Shown here: one piece after another, positions 34,660 to 42,844 of the stretch | Position numbering within the stretch: the first letter of the stretch is position 1 | Layout of the letters: every line of letters starts with the position of its first letter | Assembly: GCF_030064675.1 (NCBI RefSeq) | Contig: NZ_CP116413.1 | Location: forward strand, 3,876,001 to 3,940,000 | Reading direction: 5' to 3' | Length of the DNA: 64,000 nt | Source of the DNA: Crossiella sp. CA-258035 | GTDB taxonomy: Bacteria; Actinomycetota; Actinomycetes; Mycobacteriales; Pseudonocardiaceae | Program-made: the position numbers and the translations under genes | The notes under the pieces: generated by a model | What the model saw: only the letters and a program-made list of their open reading frames with translations | What the model was told of the DNA's origin: nothing | Databases searched by the model: none

Positions 34660-35882
34660 TCGGGGTGATCGCCGACGACGTCACCGGAGCCACCGACGTG
34701 GCCGTCGCCTTGCGCCGCAACGGCTTGCGCACTCAGCTCTACTTCGGCGTGCCGGAGCCGGACCTGCCCGCGGATGAGGCCGTGGTGGTGGCGCTGACCA
34801 GCCGGATGGCCCCGGCGGCCACCGCGGTCGCGGACTCGCTGCGCGCCCTGGACTGGCTGCGCGCACGGCAGCTCCGGCAGGTCTACTTCAAGTACTGCTC
34901 CACCTTCGACTCCACCAGCGAAGGCAACATCGGCCCGGTACTGGCCGCCCTGGCCGCCGCACTGGACGCCGATCCCGTGGTGACCACGCCCAGCTCGCCC
35001 CGGCACGGCCGCACCCAGTACCGCGGCCACCTGTTCGTCGGCGACCAGCTGCTGGCCGACTCGCCGATGCGCGAGCACCCGGTGACCCCGATGCGCGAGT
35101 CGAACCTGGTCCACCTGCTGCACGCCCAGCTCCACCAACCGGTCGGCCTGCTCACCCACGACACCGTGCGCGCGGGCGAAACCGCTGTGCGAGAAGCGAT
35201 CCAGCAGGCGACCACCCGCTACCTGCTCGCCGACGCGTCCACCGAGGAGGACCTGCTGGTGCTGGGCCGGGTCCTGGCGAACGCGCCACTGGTCGCCGGA
35301 GCGGCGGGCCTGGCAGGCGGCCTCGCCGCGGCCACCGGCAGTGGTCAGCCACCCGAGGACGACTTCCGCCCGAGCGGACCGGCGGCCGTGCTCTCCGGCA
35401 GCTGCTCGGCCCGCACCCTGGAACAGGTCGCGGAACTGCTCCGCCAGGGCAGGCCCGCGCACCGCCTCGACCCGGTCGCCATCCCCGATCCCGAGGCCCT
35501 CGCCGCCCGCGCGCTCGCCTGGTTCGACACCACCGGCGCGGACGGCCCGCTGATCTACTCCTCGATGAGCCCGGCCGAACTCCGCCAGGTCCAGGACATC
35601 TTGGGCGTGGCGGACTCGGCGCGAATCCTGGAGCGCGCCACCGGACTGATCGCGCTCGGCCTGGTCGAACGCGGCATCCGCAGGCTGGTCACCGCCGGCG
35701 GAGAGACCTCCGGCGCGGTGGTCGCCGCGCTGGGCGTGCGCGGCGGCGCGGTCGGCGCCGAGGCCGCACCCGGCGTGCCCTGGATCAAGCCCGTCGACCC
35801 CGCACATCCCTTGCTGCTGCTCAAATCCGGCAACTTCGGCGACCCCGAGCTGCTGGCCACCGCCTCGGGACCGGACTCATGA
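34656..35882 (+). CDS. otnK: 3-oxo-tetronate kinase (four-carbon acid sugar kinase)
   Basis: 408 residues of the DUF1537-derived four-carbon acid sugar kinase family. The N-terminal domain begins IGVIADDVTGATDVAVALRR and contains YFKYCSTFDSTSEGNIGPVL. The C-terminal nucleotide-binding domain has VLSGSCSARTLEQV and VTAGGETSGAVVAALG. OtnK phosphorylates 3-oxo-tetronate at C4 with ATP. The next gene encodes the matching decarboxylase. Length and motifs are normal for the family. Confidence 0.92.
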   Translation: MIGVIADDVTGATDVAVALRRNGLRTQLYFGVPEPDLPADEAVVVALTSRMAPAATAVADSLRALDWLRARQLRQVYFKYCSTFDSTSEGNIGPVLAALAAALDADPVVTTPSSPRHGRTQYRGHLFVGDQLLADSPMREHPVTPMRESNLVHLLHAQLHQPVGLLTHDTVRAGETAVREAIQQATTRYLLADASTEEDLLVLGRVLANAPLVAGAAGLAGGLAAATGSGQPPEDDFRPSGPAAVLSGSCSARTLEQVAELLRQGRPAHRLDPVAIPDPEALAARALAWFDTTGADGPLIYSSMSPAELRQVQDILGVADSARILERATGLIALGLVERGIRRLVTAGGETSGAVVAALGVRGGAVGAEAAPGVPWIKPVDPAHPLLLLKSGNFGDPELLATASGPDS

Positions 35883-36487
35883 CCCGGCAGCTGCGAGACC
35901 AGGTGGTGGCCACCGCCCGAACGTTGCACGCGCGCGGACTCACCCACGGCCGCACCGGAAACGTCTCGATCCGCGCGGGCGAGCACCTGCTCATCACCCC
36001 GACCGGCGCGTCCCTGGACTCGCTCACCCCCGAGCAGCTGTCCGAGATCGACGCAGACGGACGACATGTGAGCGGCCCGCCACCGTCCAAAGAGGCGTTC
36101 CTGCACGCGGCCGTGCTGCGGCAGCGACCACACGCGAATGCCGTGCTGCACACCCATTCCACCCACGCCGCCGCGGTGTCCTGCCTGGCCGGACTCGACC
36201 CCGCCAACGCCATCCCACCACTGACCGCCTACTTCACCATGCGCATCGGCAGGCTGCCGCTGCTGCCCTACCACGCACCCGGCGACCCGGCCCTCGCCCC
36301 ACTCGTGGCCGAGGCCGCCCGCGAGCACCACGCCCTGCTGCTGGCCAACCACGGACCCGTGGTCTGCGGCCCCGACCCGGACACCGCGCTCGACGCCCTG
36401 GAAGAGCTCGAACACACCGCCGCGATCATGCTGCTCACCCGCGGCCTGCCCACTACCCTCGTCCCCAGCCGAACGGACCCGCCATGA
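35879..36487 (+). CDS. otnC: 3-oxo-tetronate 4-phosphate decarboxylase (class II aldolase fold)
   Basis: 202 residues with class II aldolase/adducin features: GRTGNVSIRAGEHLLITPTG, catalytic Glu in SKEAFLHAA, zinc-binding HTHSTH and a third His in NHGPVVCG. In this context it is OtnC, which splits 3-oxo-tetronate 4-phosphate into CO2 and dihydroxyacetone phosphate. It completes a route into glycolysis. It overlaps the kinase and the following gene by 4 bases each. Confidence 0.92.
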   Translation: MTRQLRDQVVATARTLHARGLTHGRTGNVSIRAGEHLLITPTGASLDSLTPEQLSEIDADGRHVSGPPPSKEAFLHAAVLRQRPHANAVLHTHSTHAAAVSCLAGLDPANAIPPLTAYFTMRIGRLPLLPYHAPGDPALAPLVAEAAREHHALLLANHGPVVCGPDPDTALDALEELEHTAAIMLLTRGLPTTLVPSRTDPP

Positions 36488-37161
36488 CCCAGCCACGCCT
36501 CACCCTGTTCAGCGCGCTCTCCGTGCGTACCGCGCTGGACGCGGTGCTGCCCGCCTTCACCGCCGCGCCGGTCGAGGTCAGCTACGACCCGACCACCGTG
36601 CTGGTCAACCGCATCACCGAGGGCGCGCGGCCGGAGGTGCTGATCGCGATCTCCGCGGCGTTCCCCGCACTGGCCGAGCTGGGTGCCATCGACCCGGCCT
36701 CCCCGCAAGCGCTGGCCCGCAGCGGCATCGGCATCGCCGTGCCAGCGGACGCCGACTTGCCCGATCTGTCCACAGTGGACGATCTGCGGGCCGCGCTCAC
36801 CTCGGCCCGCTCGGTCGCCTACTCCCGCACCGGGGCCAGCGGCATCCACTTCGCGAACCTGATCGAGGAGCTGGGCATCGCGGAACAGGTCAACGCCCGC
36901 GCCACCGTGCTGCCCAAGGGATTCACCGCCGAAACCCTCCTGGATGGCCGCGCCGACCTCGCCGTGCAACAGCTCAGCGAACTGGCCTTCGTGCCGCAAG
37001 CCCGGATCGCCGGACCGCTGCCGGATGCAGTCCAGCAGTACAGCGAACTCTCCATCGCACTCGGAGTGGCGGCCAGCCCGCAGGCGCGCGAGCTGCTGGA
37101 CTTCCTCACCGGCCCGGAGGCGGTCGCCGCCTTCGCCGAGGCCGGGCTGCTGCCCGCATGA
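36484..37161 (+). CDS. Substrate-binding-like protein without signal peptide
   Basis: 225 residues resembling ModA-type solute-binding proteins: VEVSYDPTTVLVNRITEGAR, VLIAISAAFPAL, RSGIGIAVPADADLPDLS and a C-terminal FLTGPEAVAAFAEAGLLP ending common to that family. Unlike an exported binding protein it has no signal peptide or lipobox; the start MTQPRLTLFSAL is fixed by the ATGA overlap. It could be an intracellular ligand-binding protein or an enzyme-like chaperone for a pathway acid. A working export form cannot be built from this frame. It contains a CTGTCCACAGTGGAC motif (36766). Confidence 0.7.
   Translation: MTQPRLTLFSALSVRTALDAVLPAFTAAPVEVSYDPTTVLVNRITEGARPEVLIAISAAFPALAELGAIDPASPQALARSGIGIAVPADADLPDLSTVDDLRAALTSARSVAYSRTGASGIHFANLIEELGIAEQVNARATVLPKGFTAETLLDGRADLAVQQLSELAFVPQARIAGPLPDAVQQYSELSIALGVAASPQARELLDFLTGPEAVAAFAEAGLLPA
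36766..36780. repeat. Example of a recurrent DnaA-box-like near-palindrome
   Basis: CTGTCCACAGTGGAC. Close copies lie at 1748, 2288, 12169, 15158, 27757, 34519, 45798, 54693, 57519, 60838 and 62297, on both strands. Ten of the twelve read as (L)STVD or (L)STM in the same phase with the otherwise uncommon Thr codons ACA/ACT. TGTCCACA matches the actinobacterial DnaA box TTGTCCACA at eight positions. Role unknown. Confidence 0.7.
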
Positions 37162-38504
37162 ACGCCGTGTACGCCCTGGTGGCCTTCATCGCCGCCATCG
37201 TGCTGTGGAACGCCGTGCTCAAGCGCAACATCGGCGAGGCGATGGTGGTCGGCTTCCTGGTCACCGCCGCGTTCGCCGGCCGGGACGCGCTGGCGGTCGG
37301 CTGGCAGGGCCTGGTGGACGGGCTCAAGTCCGAGATCACCTTCGCCGCGCTGGCCTTCGTCTTCGTCAGCGAGCTGCTCACCAGGACCGGCCTGGTGCAG
37401 CGCCTGGTGGACATCCTCAGCTCGGTGCTGGGCCGCCGCCGCGGCGGCTCGGCCTACGCCGCCACGGTGGCCTCCGGGCTGTTCGGGGCGGTCGCGCACA
37501 ACGGCGCGGCGATCGTGGCCACCATCGGCTCCATCACCATCCCGTGGATGAAGCGCTCCGGAGCCAGCGGCGAAACGGCCGCCCTGGTCCTGTCCGGCAA
37601 CGCGGGTGTCGGCGCGACCTTCCCGTTCAGCGGCGCGTTCTTCATCCTGCTGGCCGCGCCGACCGTGCTGCCCGTGCTGGGCACCGGCGGCATGGTCGCC
37701 ACCATGTTCGTCACCGGCGCGTGGATGGTGGTGATGCGCCTGATCGTGGCCTACGCGATCGTGGCCAGGCGCGGGGTGGGCGCGATGAACCCGGCCGACG
37801 TGCACCCGTTCCGCCGCTCCTTCCGCGCGGGCTGGACCTCGCTGCTGGTGCTGGCCTCCATCGCGGTGCCGGTCCTGCTCACCGCGCCGCCCACCAGCGA
37901 CCTGGTCTCCGCGCACGCCGGGGTCGCGGTGGCCAAGGAGGTGCCGCTGCTGGTCTGGCTGCCGGTGGTGCTGCTGCTGGCCGGACTCCTGGTCGAACGG
38001 CGGTCCCTGCCCTCGGGCCGGGCCCAGTGGTGGGAGCTGCTGGGCAGGGTCGGCCCGAAGCTCGGCCTGGTCGGCGTCACCATGATCGCCGCCTTCGCCG
38101 CCTCCAACGTGCTCAGCACCCTGGGCCTCGGCGCCCAGCTCACCCCGCTGCTGGCCGGGCTGACCGGGGTGTCGCCGCTGGTCGCGGCCATCGTGGTCGG
38201 CCTGGTGATCGTGGTCGTGGCCGGACCGCTCAACACCACCTCCACGGTGGCCGCGGTCGGCCCGGTCGCCTTCGCCGCGCTCACCGCGGCCGGTATCCCG
38301 CCGCACGTGGCCTTCGCCGCGATCCTGGTCTGGGCCTCCTCGGAAGGCTGTTCCCCGCCCGGCGCGGCACCGCTGTACGTGGCCGCGGGCATCGCCGAGA
38401 TCAACCCGGTGCGCGTGTTCGTCCCGGTCGTCCTCTACTACCTGCTGCCCACCCTGCTCTTCGGCGTGCTGCTGGCCGTCGGCGTGCTGTGGCTGCCCAG
38501 CTGA
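37158..38504 (+). CDS. TRAP/DctM-like large permease
   Basis: 448 residues with about 12 hydrophobic segments and the repeated elements of ion-transporter-superfamily permeases: AHNGAAIVATIGSITIPWMK, LSGNAGVGATFPFSGAFFIL and VAGPLNTTSTVAAVGPVAFA. The DctM-type TRAP subunit is the best match I can name. It is coupled to the preceding binding-like protein and followed by a small two-helix protein, so it should import the tetronate substrate. A conventional exported TRAP binding protein is not encoded here. Confidence 0.75.
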   Translation: MNAVYALVAFIAAIVLWNAVLKRNIGEAMVVGFLVTAAFAGRDALAVGWQGLVDGLKSEITFAALAFVFVSELLTRTGLVQRLVDILSSVLGRRRGGSAYAATVASGLFGAVAHNGAAIVATIGSITIPWMKRSGASGETAALVLSGNAGVGATFPFSGAFFILLAAPTVLPVLGTGGMVATMFVTGAWMVVMRLIVAYAIVARRGVGAMNPADVHPFRRSFRAGWTSLLVLASIAVPVLLTAPPTSDLVSAHAGVAVAKEVPLLVWLPVVLLLAGLLVERRSLPSGRAQWWELLGRVGPKLGLVGVTMIAAFAASNVLSTLGLGAQLTPLLAGLTGVSPLVAAIVVGLVIVVVAGPLNTTSTVAAVGPVAFAALTAAGIPPHVAFAAILVWASSEGCSPPGAAPLYVAAGIAEINPVRVFVPVVLYYLLPTLLFGVLLAVGVLWLPS

Positions 38505-38524
38505 CCGCGAAGGAGAGTGCGCCC

Positions 38525-38758
38525 GTGCACCGCGTCCTGCTCACCGCCACCCGCCTGTGCCTGCTCGCGTTCCTGCTCGCCGGGGTGCTGGCCGTGGCAG
38601 GCCAGTCCCTCGGCCTGCTGATCGGTTCCGGCTCGCTGGTCAAGACCTTCGGCGGCCCGGTCACCGACCTCGCCTGCGTCACCGCGGCCATCGCCGGGGT
38701 GCTCGCCTTCCTGCTGCGCTACACCGCGGAGGGGAGGGCGAGCGCCACCGAGGAATGA
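38525..38758 (+). CDS. Small two-helix membrane protein, possible TRAP small subunit
   Basis: 77 residues with hydrophobic segments near 8-33 and 46-65 and a charged tail (YTAEGRASATEE). AAGGAG lies 10 bases before GTG 38525. It follows the permease by 20 bases and ends the operon. The size and position suggest a reduced DctQ-like partner, but the usual four helices are missing. It converges on the next gene with a 4-base gap. Confidence 0.68.
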   Translation: MHRVLLTATRLCLLAFLLAGVLAVAGQSLGLLIGSGSLVKTFGGPVTDLACVTAAIAGVLAFLLRYTAEGRASATEE

Positions 38759-38762
38759 CCGG

Positions 38763-39137
38763 TCAGTTCGGCTTGGGAAAGGCCGCGCGCAGCCCGGCCC
38801 GGTTGACCAGGACCGCGGCCGGGATGAGCGCGAGCGCGCCCGCGATCTGCGTCGCGGCGAACCACACCGGCAGCGCGCCCGGGATGCTGTCCATGACGAT
38901 GACCGCGATCGGCACCACCACGCAGATGATCCGCACCCGCACATACGCCCACCGGGCCCCGCGCGCGGCGCGCTCGGCCAGCCAGTAGGTCACCACGGCA
39001 CTGGCCACCATGCCGCCCGCGCGACCCCACATGAACGCGCTCACCTCGCCGCCGACGACCGAAAGGACGATCACCACGGCGAGGACCGCGACACTGATCG
39101 CCCCGTAGACGGCGACGAGTTTCTTCACTGTGCTCAT
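38763..39137 (-). CDS. Four-helix small membrane protein
   Basis: 124 residues, MSTVKKLVAVYGAISVAVLA at the start, with four predicted membrane helices and basic loops (AERAARGARWAYVRVR). GGGAGCGG precedes ATG 39137. No catalytic motif is seen and I do not recognise a named family. It is divergent from a histidine kinase/response regulator pair with direct repeats between, so it is a likely target of that system. Confidence 0.75.
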   Translation of the reverse strand: MSTVKKLVAVYGAISVAVLAVVIVLSVVGGEVSAFMWGRAGGMVASAVVTYWLAERAARGARWAYVRVRIICVVVPIAVIVMDSIPGALPVWFAATQIAGALALIPAAVLVNRAGLRAAFPKPN

Positions 39138-39200
39138 GTTTCCGCTCCCTGCGTTGTCCGATGTGGACTCGACGCTAGGCAGCGCGCGACCGGGCCGGTA

Positions 39201-39240
39201 TGGGTCTGGACGCCCGGCGGAGTGGGTCTGGCCCCACTCC
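39201..39240. promoter_or_regulatory. Direct repeats 22 bases apart plus inverted repeat in divergent region
   Basis: TGGGTCTGG occurs at 39201-39209 and 39223-39231, a period of 22 bases or about two helical turns, as expected for a dimeric response regulator. GGAGTGGG (39219-39226) and CCCACTCC (39233-39240) also form a perfect inverted repeat. Both lie between the membrane protein gene and the kinase gene. Confidence 0.5.
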
Positions 39241-39296
39241 CGGACCGGCCCCGCACGGTGCACAGTGGACACCGAGCCGTTGAAGGGGGAAGGACC

Positions 39297-40544
39297 ATGA
39301 GCAAGCTGGTGACCTGGCTGGCCAGCGCCGGCACGGGCTTCCTGCGGGCCTGCGCCGTGCTGGCGGTCGTCCTGCTGGTCCCGGCGCTGTGGGCGGCCGC
39401 GGTGGGGCTGTGGATCTGGTGGGGCGCGGGCCCGTGGTCCTGGCTCGCGCCGTTCGCCTGGGCCGGTATCGGCACCGTCGCGCTGTCCCGACCGGTGTGC
39501 AAGCTGACTCGTGGCCTCGTGACCAGGTGGACCGGCACCGTGATCCCCGGCGGGTACCGGCAGGCCGCGCCGGTGGTGCGGATGTCCACCGGGTACTGGT
39601 GGAACGGCTTCTCCTACGAGCGGACCAGCCGGGACGCCCGCCAGGACCAGCGGCTGCGGCTGTGGTGGAGCGATCCCGCCACCTGGCGTGACCTGCGGTT
39701 CACCGCGATCGCACCGGTCACCGTCGGCCTGCTCGCCGCGGTCCCACCGGCCGGGGTGGCGGTCGCGGTCCTCGGACTCCTCCAGCACTCGCCCGGCATC
39801 GGCCTGCTCGGCCTGCTGGTGGCCGTGACCACCGCCCCGTACGCCTGGCGACCCCTCGAACCGGTGGCCGTCCGGTTCCTGCGCGCCTCCTTCACCATGG
39901 CGCTGGCCGACCGGGTGGACGAGCTGACCGCCCAGCGCGCGGACGCCACGGTCACCCAGGCCGCCGAGATCCGCCGGATCGAACGCGACCTGCACGACGG
40001 CGCGCAGGCCCGCCTGGTCGCGCTCGGTCTCTCCCTGGCCACCGCGGAGAAGCTCATGGAGACCAACCCGGACCAGGCCAAGGCGCTGCTGCGGCAGGCA
40101 CGCACCGGCGCGGCCACCTCGCTGACCGAGATCCGCGAGCTGGTGCGCGGCATCAGCCCGCCGGTGCTGACCGAACGGGGCCTGGCCGACGCCGTGCGCG
40201 CCCTCGCCCTGGACAGCCCGCTGGAGACCGAGGTCAGCGCCGAGGACCTGCCGCCCCTGGACCCGCCGATCGAGTCCGCGGTGTACTTCGGCATCGCCGA
40301 ACTGCTCACCAACGCGGTCAAACACGCCCACGCCACCGAAGCCCGGATCGCGATCACCCGCCAGGACAACGCGATCGTGGTCGAGCTGGCGGACAACGGC
40401 CGGGGCGGCGCGCTCGCCCGGCCCGGCGGCGGACTCGACGGACTGCGCCGCCGACTCGCGGTCTTCGACGGCACCCTGGAGATCGACAGCCCGCCCGGCG
40501 GCCCGACCCGAGCGCGGATGATGGTGCCATGCGAATCCTGGTAG
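39297..40544 (+). CDS. NarL-type sensor histidine kinase
   Basis: 415 residues. Several N-terminal membrane helices form two hydrophobic blocks. The HisKA_3 dimerisation helix carries the phosphorylated His (RIERDLHDGAQARLVALG, about His233). A HATPase_c domain follows with N-box ELLTNAVKHAHAT and G1-box ADNGRGG. GGGGGAAGGACC precedes ATG 39297. It overlaps its response regulator by 16 bases. The second membrane block may be the sensor; no extracellular domain is apparent, so it may sense membrane state. Confidence 0.92.
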   Translation: MSKLVTWLASAGTGFLRACAVLAVVLLVPALWAAAVGLWIWWGAGPWSWLAPFAWAGIGTVALSRPVCKLTRGLVTRWTGTVIPGGYRQAAPVVRMSTGYWWNGFSYERTSRDARQDQRLRLWWSDPATWRDLRFTAIAPVTVGLLAAVPPAGVAVAVLGLLQHSPGIGLLGLLVAVTTAPYAWRPLEPVAVRFLRASFTMALADRVDELTAQRADATVTQAAEIRRIERDLHDGAQARLVALGLSLATAEKLMETNPDQAKALLRQARTGAATSLTEIRELVRGISPPVLTERGLADAVRALALDSPLETEVSAEDLPPLDPPIESAVYFGIAELLTNAVKHAHATEARIAITRQDNAIVVELADNGRGGALARPGGGLDGLRRRLAVFDGTLEIDSPPGGPTRARMMVPCESW

Positions 40545-41173
40545 CCGAGGACCTCTACCTGCTGCGCGACGGCATGGTCCGCCTGCTCGAGGCGTTCGGG
40601 CACGAGGTGGTGGCCACCGCCGGTACTGGACCGGAGACCCTGGACGCGCTGCTGACCCACCGCCCGGAGGTCGCCATCGTCGACGTCCGGATGCCACCCA
40701 CCCAGTCCGACGAAGGGTTGCGGGCCGCGCTGGCCGCCCGCAAGGAGATCCCCGGCCTGCCGGTGCTGATCCTGTCCCAGCACGTCGAACAGCTCTACGC
40801 CCGCGAACTGCTCGCCGACGGCGCCGGGGGAGTCGGCTACTTCCTCAAGGAGAACGTCTTCGACGCCGACCAGTTCATGGACGCCCTCACCCGCGTCGCC
40901 GGCGGCGGAACCGCGATCGACCCGGCCGTGATCGCCAAACTCCTGACCAGCGGCACGTCCAACCGGCGGCTGGCACGGCTCACCGAACGCGAGCACTCGG
41001 TGCTCGCCCTGATGGCCGAGGGACTGGCCAACCACACCATCGGCCAGCGGCTGTTCCTCAGCGAGAGTGCGATCAGCAAGTACACCACCTCGATCTTCGG
41101 CAAGCTCGGCATCACCGACGACAGCACCAACCGCCGGGTGCTGGCCGTCCTGACCTACCTCAACAAGGCTTAG
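40529..41173 (+). CDS. NarL/LuxR-type response regulator
   Basis: 214 residues: receiver domain with acidic pair ED at residues 7-8, phosphoacceptor Asp52 (VAIVDVRMPP) and switch Lys (FLKENVF), followed by a LuxR helix-turn-helix (LTEREHSVLALMAEGLANHT to LFLSESAISKYTTSIFGKLG). It starts inside the kinase gene. The direct repeats at 39201-39231 are a plausible binding site, giving autoregulation and control of the small membrane protein. Confidence 0.93.
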   Translation: MRILVAEDLYLLRDGMVRLLEAFGHEVVATAGTGPETLDALLTHRPEVAIVDVRMPPTQSDEGLRAALAARKEIPGLPVLILSQHVEQLYARELLADGAGGVGYFLKENVFDADQFMDALTRVAGGGTAIDPAVIAKLLTSGTSNRRLARLTEREHSVLALMAEGLANHTIGQRLFLSESAISKYTTSIFGKLGITDDSTNRRVLAVLTYLNKA

Positions 41174-41257
41174 GCCGGGTCTTCACCGAAGGCGTGAGCC
41201 AATTAGACCAGTCGAGTCTTCACCGGCCGCGCCAGCTCACCGAAGGCCACCGAAACG

Positions 41258-41296
41258 GCCGATCATCGGCATCCGCCAAACCATCAGGTGCTGATG
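41258..41296. promoter_or_regulatory. Two short palindromes upstream of the nucleotide-sugar dehydrogenase
   Basis: GCCGATCATCGGC (41258-41270) and CATCAGGTGCTGATG (41282-41296) stand 24 bases apart, start to start, in the 252-base gap before the dehydrogenase. The gap also repeats GTCTTCACCG (twice) and CACCGAAGG (twice). No clear promoter was identified. These are candidate operators only. Confidence 0.3.
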
Positions 41297-41425
41297 CAAT
41301 ACACCCGGTGAAACAGGCGACTCACTGGTAACGTCGAAATGGGCAAGCGGTCGTCGAACCCCCATTGGCCCACATTCATGACCTGGGAGCAGGGAATTTC
41401 CGTCCATGCAGCTAGGAGCTTTTAC

Positions 41426-42682
41426 GTGCCATTGGACCTCGTTGTCATCGGGCTGGGTTATGTCGGACTGCCGCTGGCCAGGCTGGCCGGCGCGACCGGT
41501 TTGGCGGTGGCCGGTTACGACCTGTCCCCCTCGGTGGTGGCCCAGCTCAACCAGGGTCGCCCCACCACCCCTGATGTGGCGCCCGCGGAGGTCTCGGCCC
41601 TGCTCGCGACCGGTTTCCAGGCCACCACCGACCCGGCGGTGATCGCCGCCGCGGACACCGTGGTGATCTGCGTGCCCACCGGCCTGACCAGCGATGGAAG
41701 CCCGGACCCCGGCCCGCTGCGGGCCGCGGCGGAGACGGTGGCGGCCCGGCTGCGGCCCGGCATGCTGGTGGTGCTGGAGTCCACCAGCTACCCGGGCACC
41801 ACAGATGAGGTGCTCCGGCCGATCCTGGAGCGCGGCTCCGGCCTGCGCGCCGGCGAGGACTTCCACCTCGGGTTCTCCCCGGAGCGCATCGACCCCGGCA
41901 ACCGCAGGTACGGGCTGCGGAACACGCCCAAGGTGGTCAGCGGCCACACCCCGTTGTGCGCCAAGCACGTGGCGGCCTTCTACCAGGACCTGGTGGACAC
42001 CGTGGTGATCGCCAGCGGCACCCGCGAGGCGGAGATGGCCAAGCTGCTGGAGAACACCTTCCGGCTGGTGAACATCGCGCTGGTCAACGAGGTCGCGGTG
42101 TTCTGCCGCCAGGCCGGCATCGACGTCTGGGACGTGCTGCACTGCGCGGCCAGCAAGCCCTACGGCTTCGCCGCGTTCACCCCCGGTCCCGGCGTCGGCG
42201 GGCACTGCATCCCGGTGGACCCGCGCTACCTGCTCAGCAAGGCCGAGTCGACCGGCTTCGAGTTCTCGCTGGTCAACGCGGCCTTCCAGGCCAACGAGCG
42301 CATGCCGGACTACGTCGCGGAACGGGCCGCGGACCTGCTGGCCGACTCGGGCGGGCTGGCCGGCGCGGAGGTGCTGCTGCTCGGGGTGACCTACAAGCCC
42401 GATGTGCCCGACCTGCGCGGCTCGCCCGCCTTCGCGGTGGTCGAGGCGCTGCGGCGGCGCGGCGCGGACCTGAGCTACCACGACCCGCACACCAGCCGGT
42501 TTGTCGTCGCCGACGTCCCGGTGCCCAGGGAACTGGACCTGGCGGCGGCGCTGGGCAGGGCCGAGCTGACCATCCTGCTGCAGGACCACCGCTGCTACCA
42601 GCCGAGCAGGCTGGCCCGCGCCGCGCGGCTGCTGTTCGACACCCGTGGCACGGTGCCGGGAGGGAGTGTGGCCCACCTCTGA
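41426..42682 (+). CDS. UDP-sugar 6-dehydrogenase (UDP-glucose/GDP-mannose dehydrogenase family)
   Basis: 418 residues. N-terminal NAD-binding motif VVIGLGYVGLPLARLAG, family core (RLVNIALVNEVAVFCRQAGI), catalytic Cys in GPGVGGHCIPVDP and a C-terminal UDP-binding domain (LLGVTYKPDVPDLRGSPA). It would oxidise the C6 hydroxyl of a UDP-hexose or UDP-HexNAc to the uronic acid; the WecC/WbpA-like subgroup fits the sequence best by eye. GTG 41426 is chosen because TAGGAGCT sits 7 bases upstream; the longer frame is not supported. It may open the following biosynthetic locus, supplying a sugar for the 3-dehydrogenase/aminotransferase enzymes. Confidence 0.88.
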   Translation: MPLDLVVIGLGYVGLPLARLAGATGLAVAGYDLSPSVVAQLNQGRPTTPDVAPAEVSALLATGFQATTDPAVIAAADTVVICVPTGLTSDGSPDPGPLRAAAETVAARLRPGMLVVLESTSYPGTTDEVLRPILERGSGLRAGEDFHLGFSPERIDPGNRRYGLRNTPKVVSGHTPLCAKHVAAFYQDLVDTVVIASGTREAEMAKLLENTFRLVNIALVNEVAVFCRQAGIDVWDVLHCAASKPYGFAAFTPGPGVGGHCIPVDPRYLLSKAESTGFEFSLVNAAFQANERMPDYVAERAADLLADSGGLAGAEVLLLGVTYKPDVPDLRGSPAFAVVEALRRRGADLSYHDPHTSRFVVADVPVPRELDLAAALGRAELTILLQDHRCYQPSRLARAARLLFDTRGTVPGGSVAHL

Positions 42683-42844
42683 CCGACCGTCTGTGACATT
42701 TTCCGCATTCAGCTGACTTTTCACGCAGCCTGGTGGGCCGAGTGCCCTTTCTGATTCGGCTGGCTTAGGTTCGAGTCACCGGCAAGCCTCCGCCTACTTG
42801 CTGTCGCCATTGTTCACCCCTTTTTCGCGAGGAGTCCAACTTCC

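Noticed and set aside
41174-41425. RNA gene or riboswitch before the nucleotide-sugar dehydrogenase
   Set aside because: Only short palindromes and repeated 9-10-mers are present; no conserved riboswitch core was recognised.
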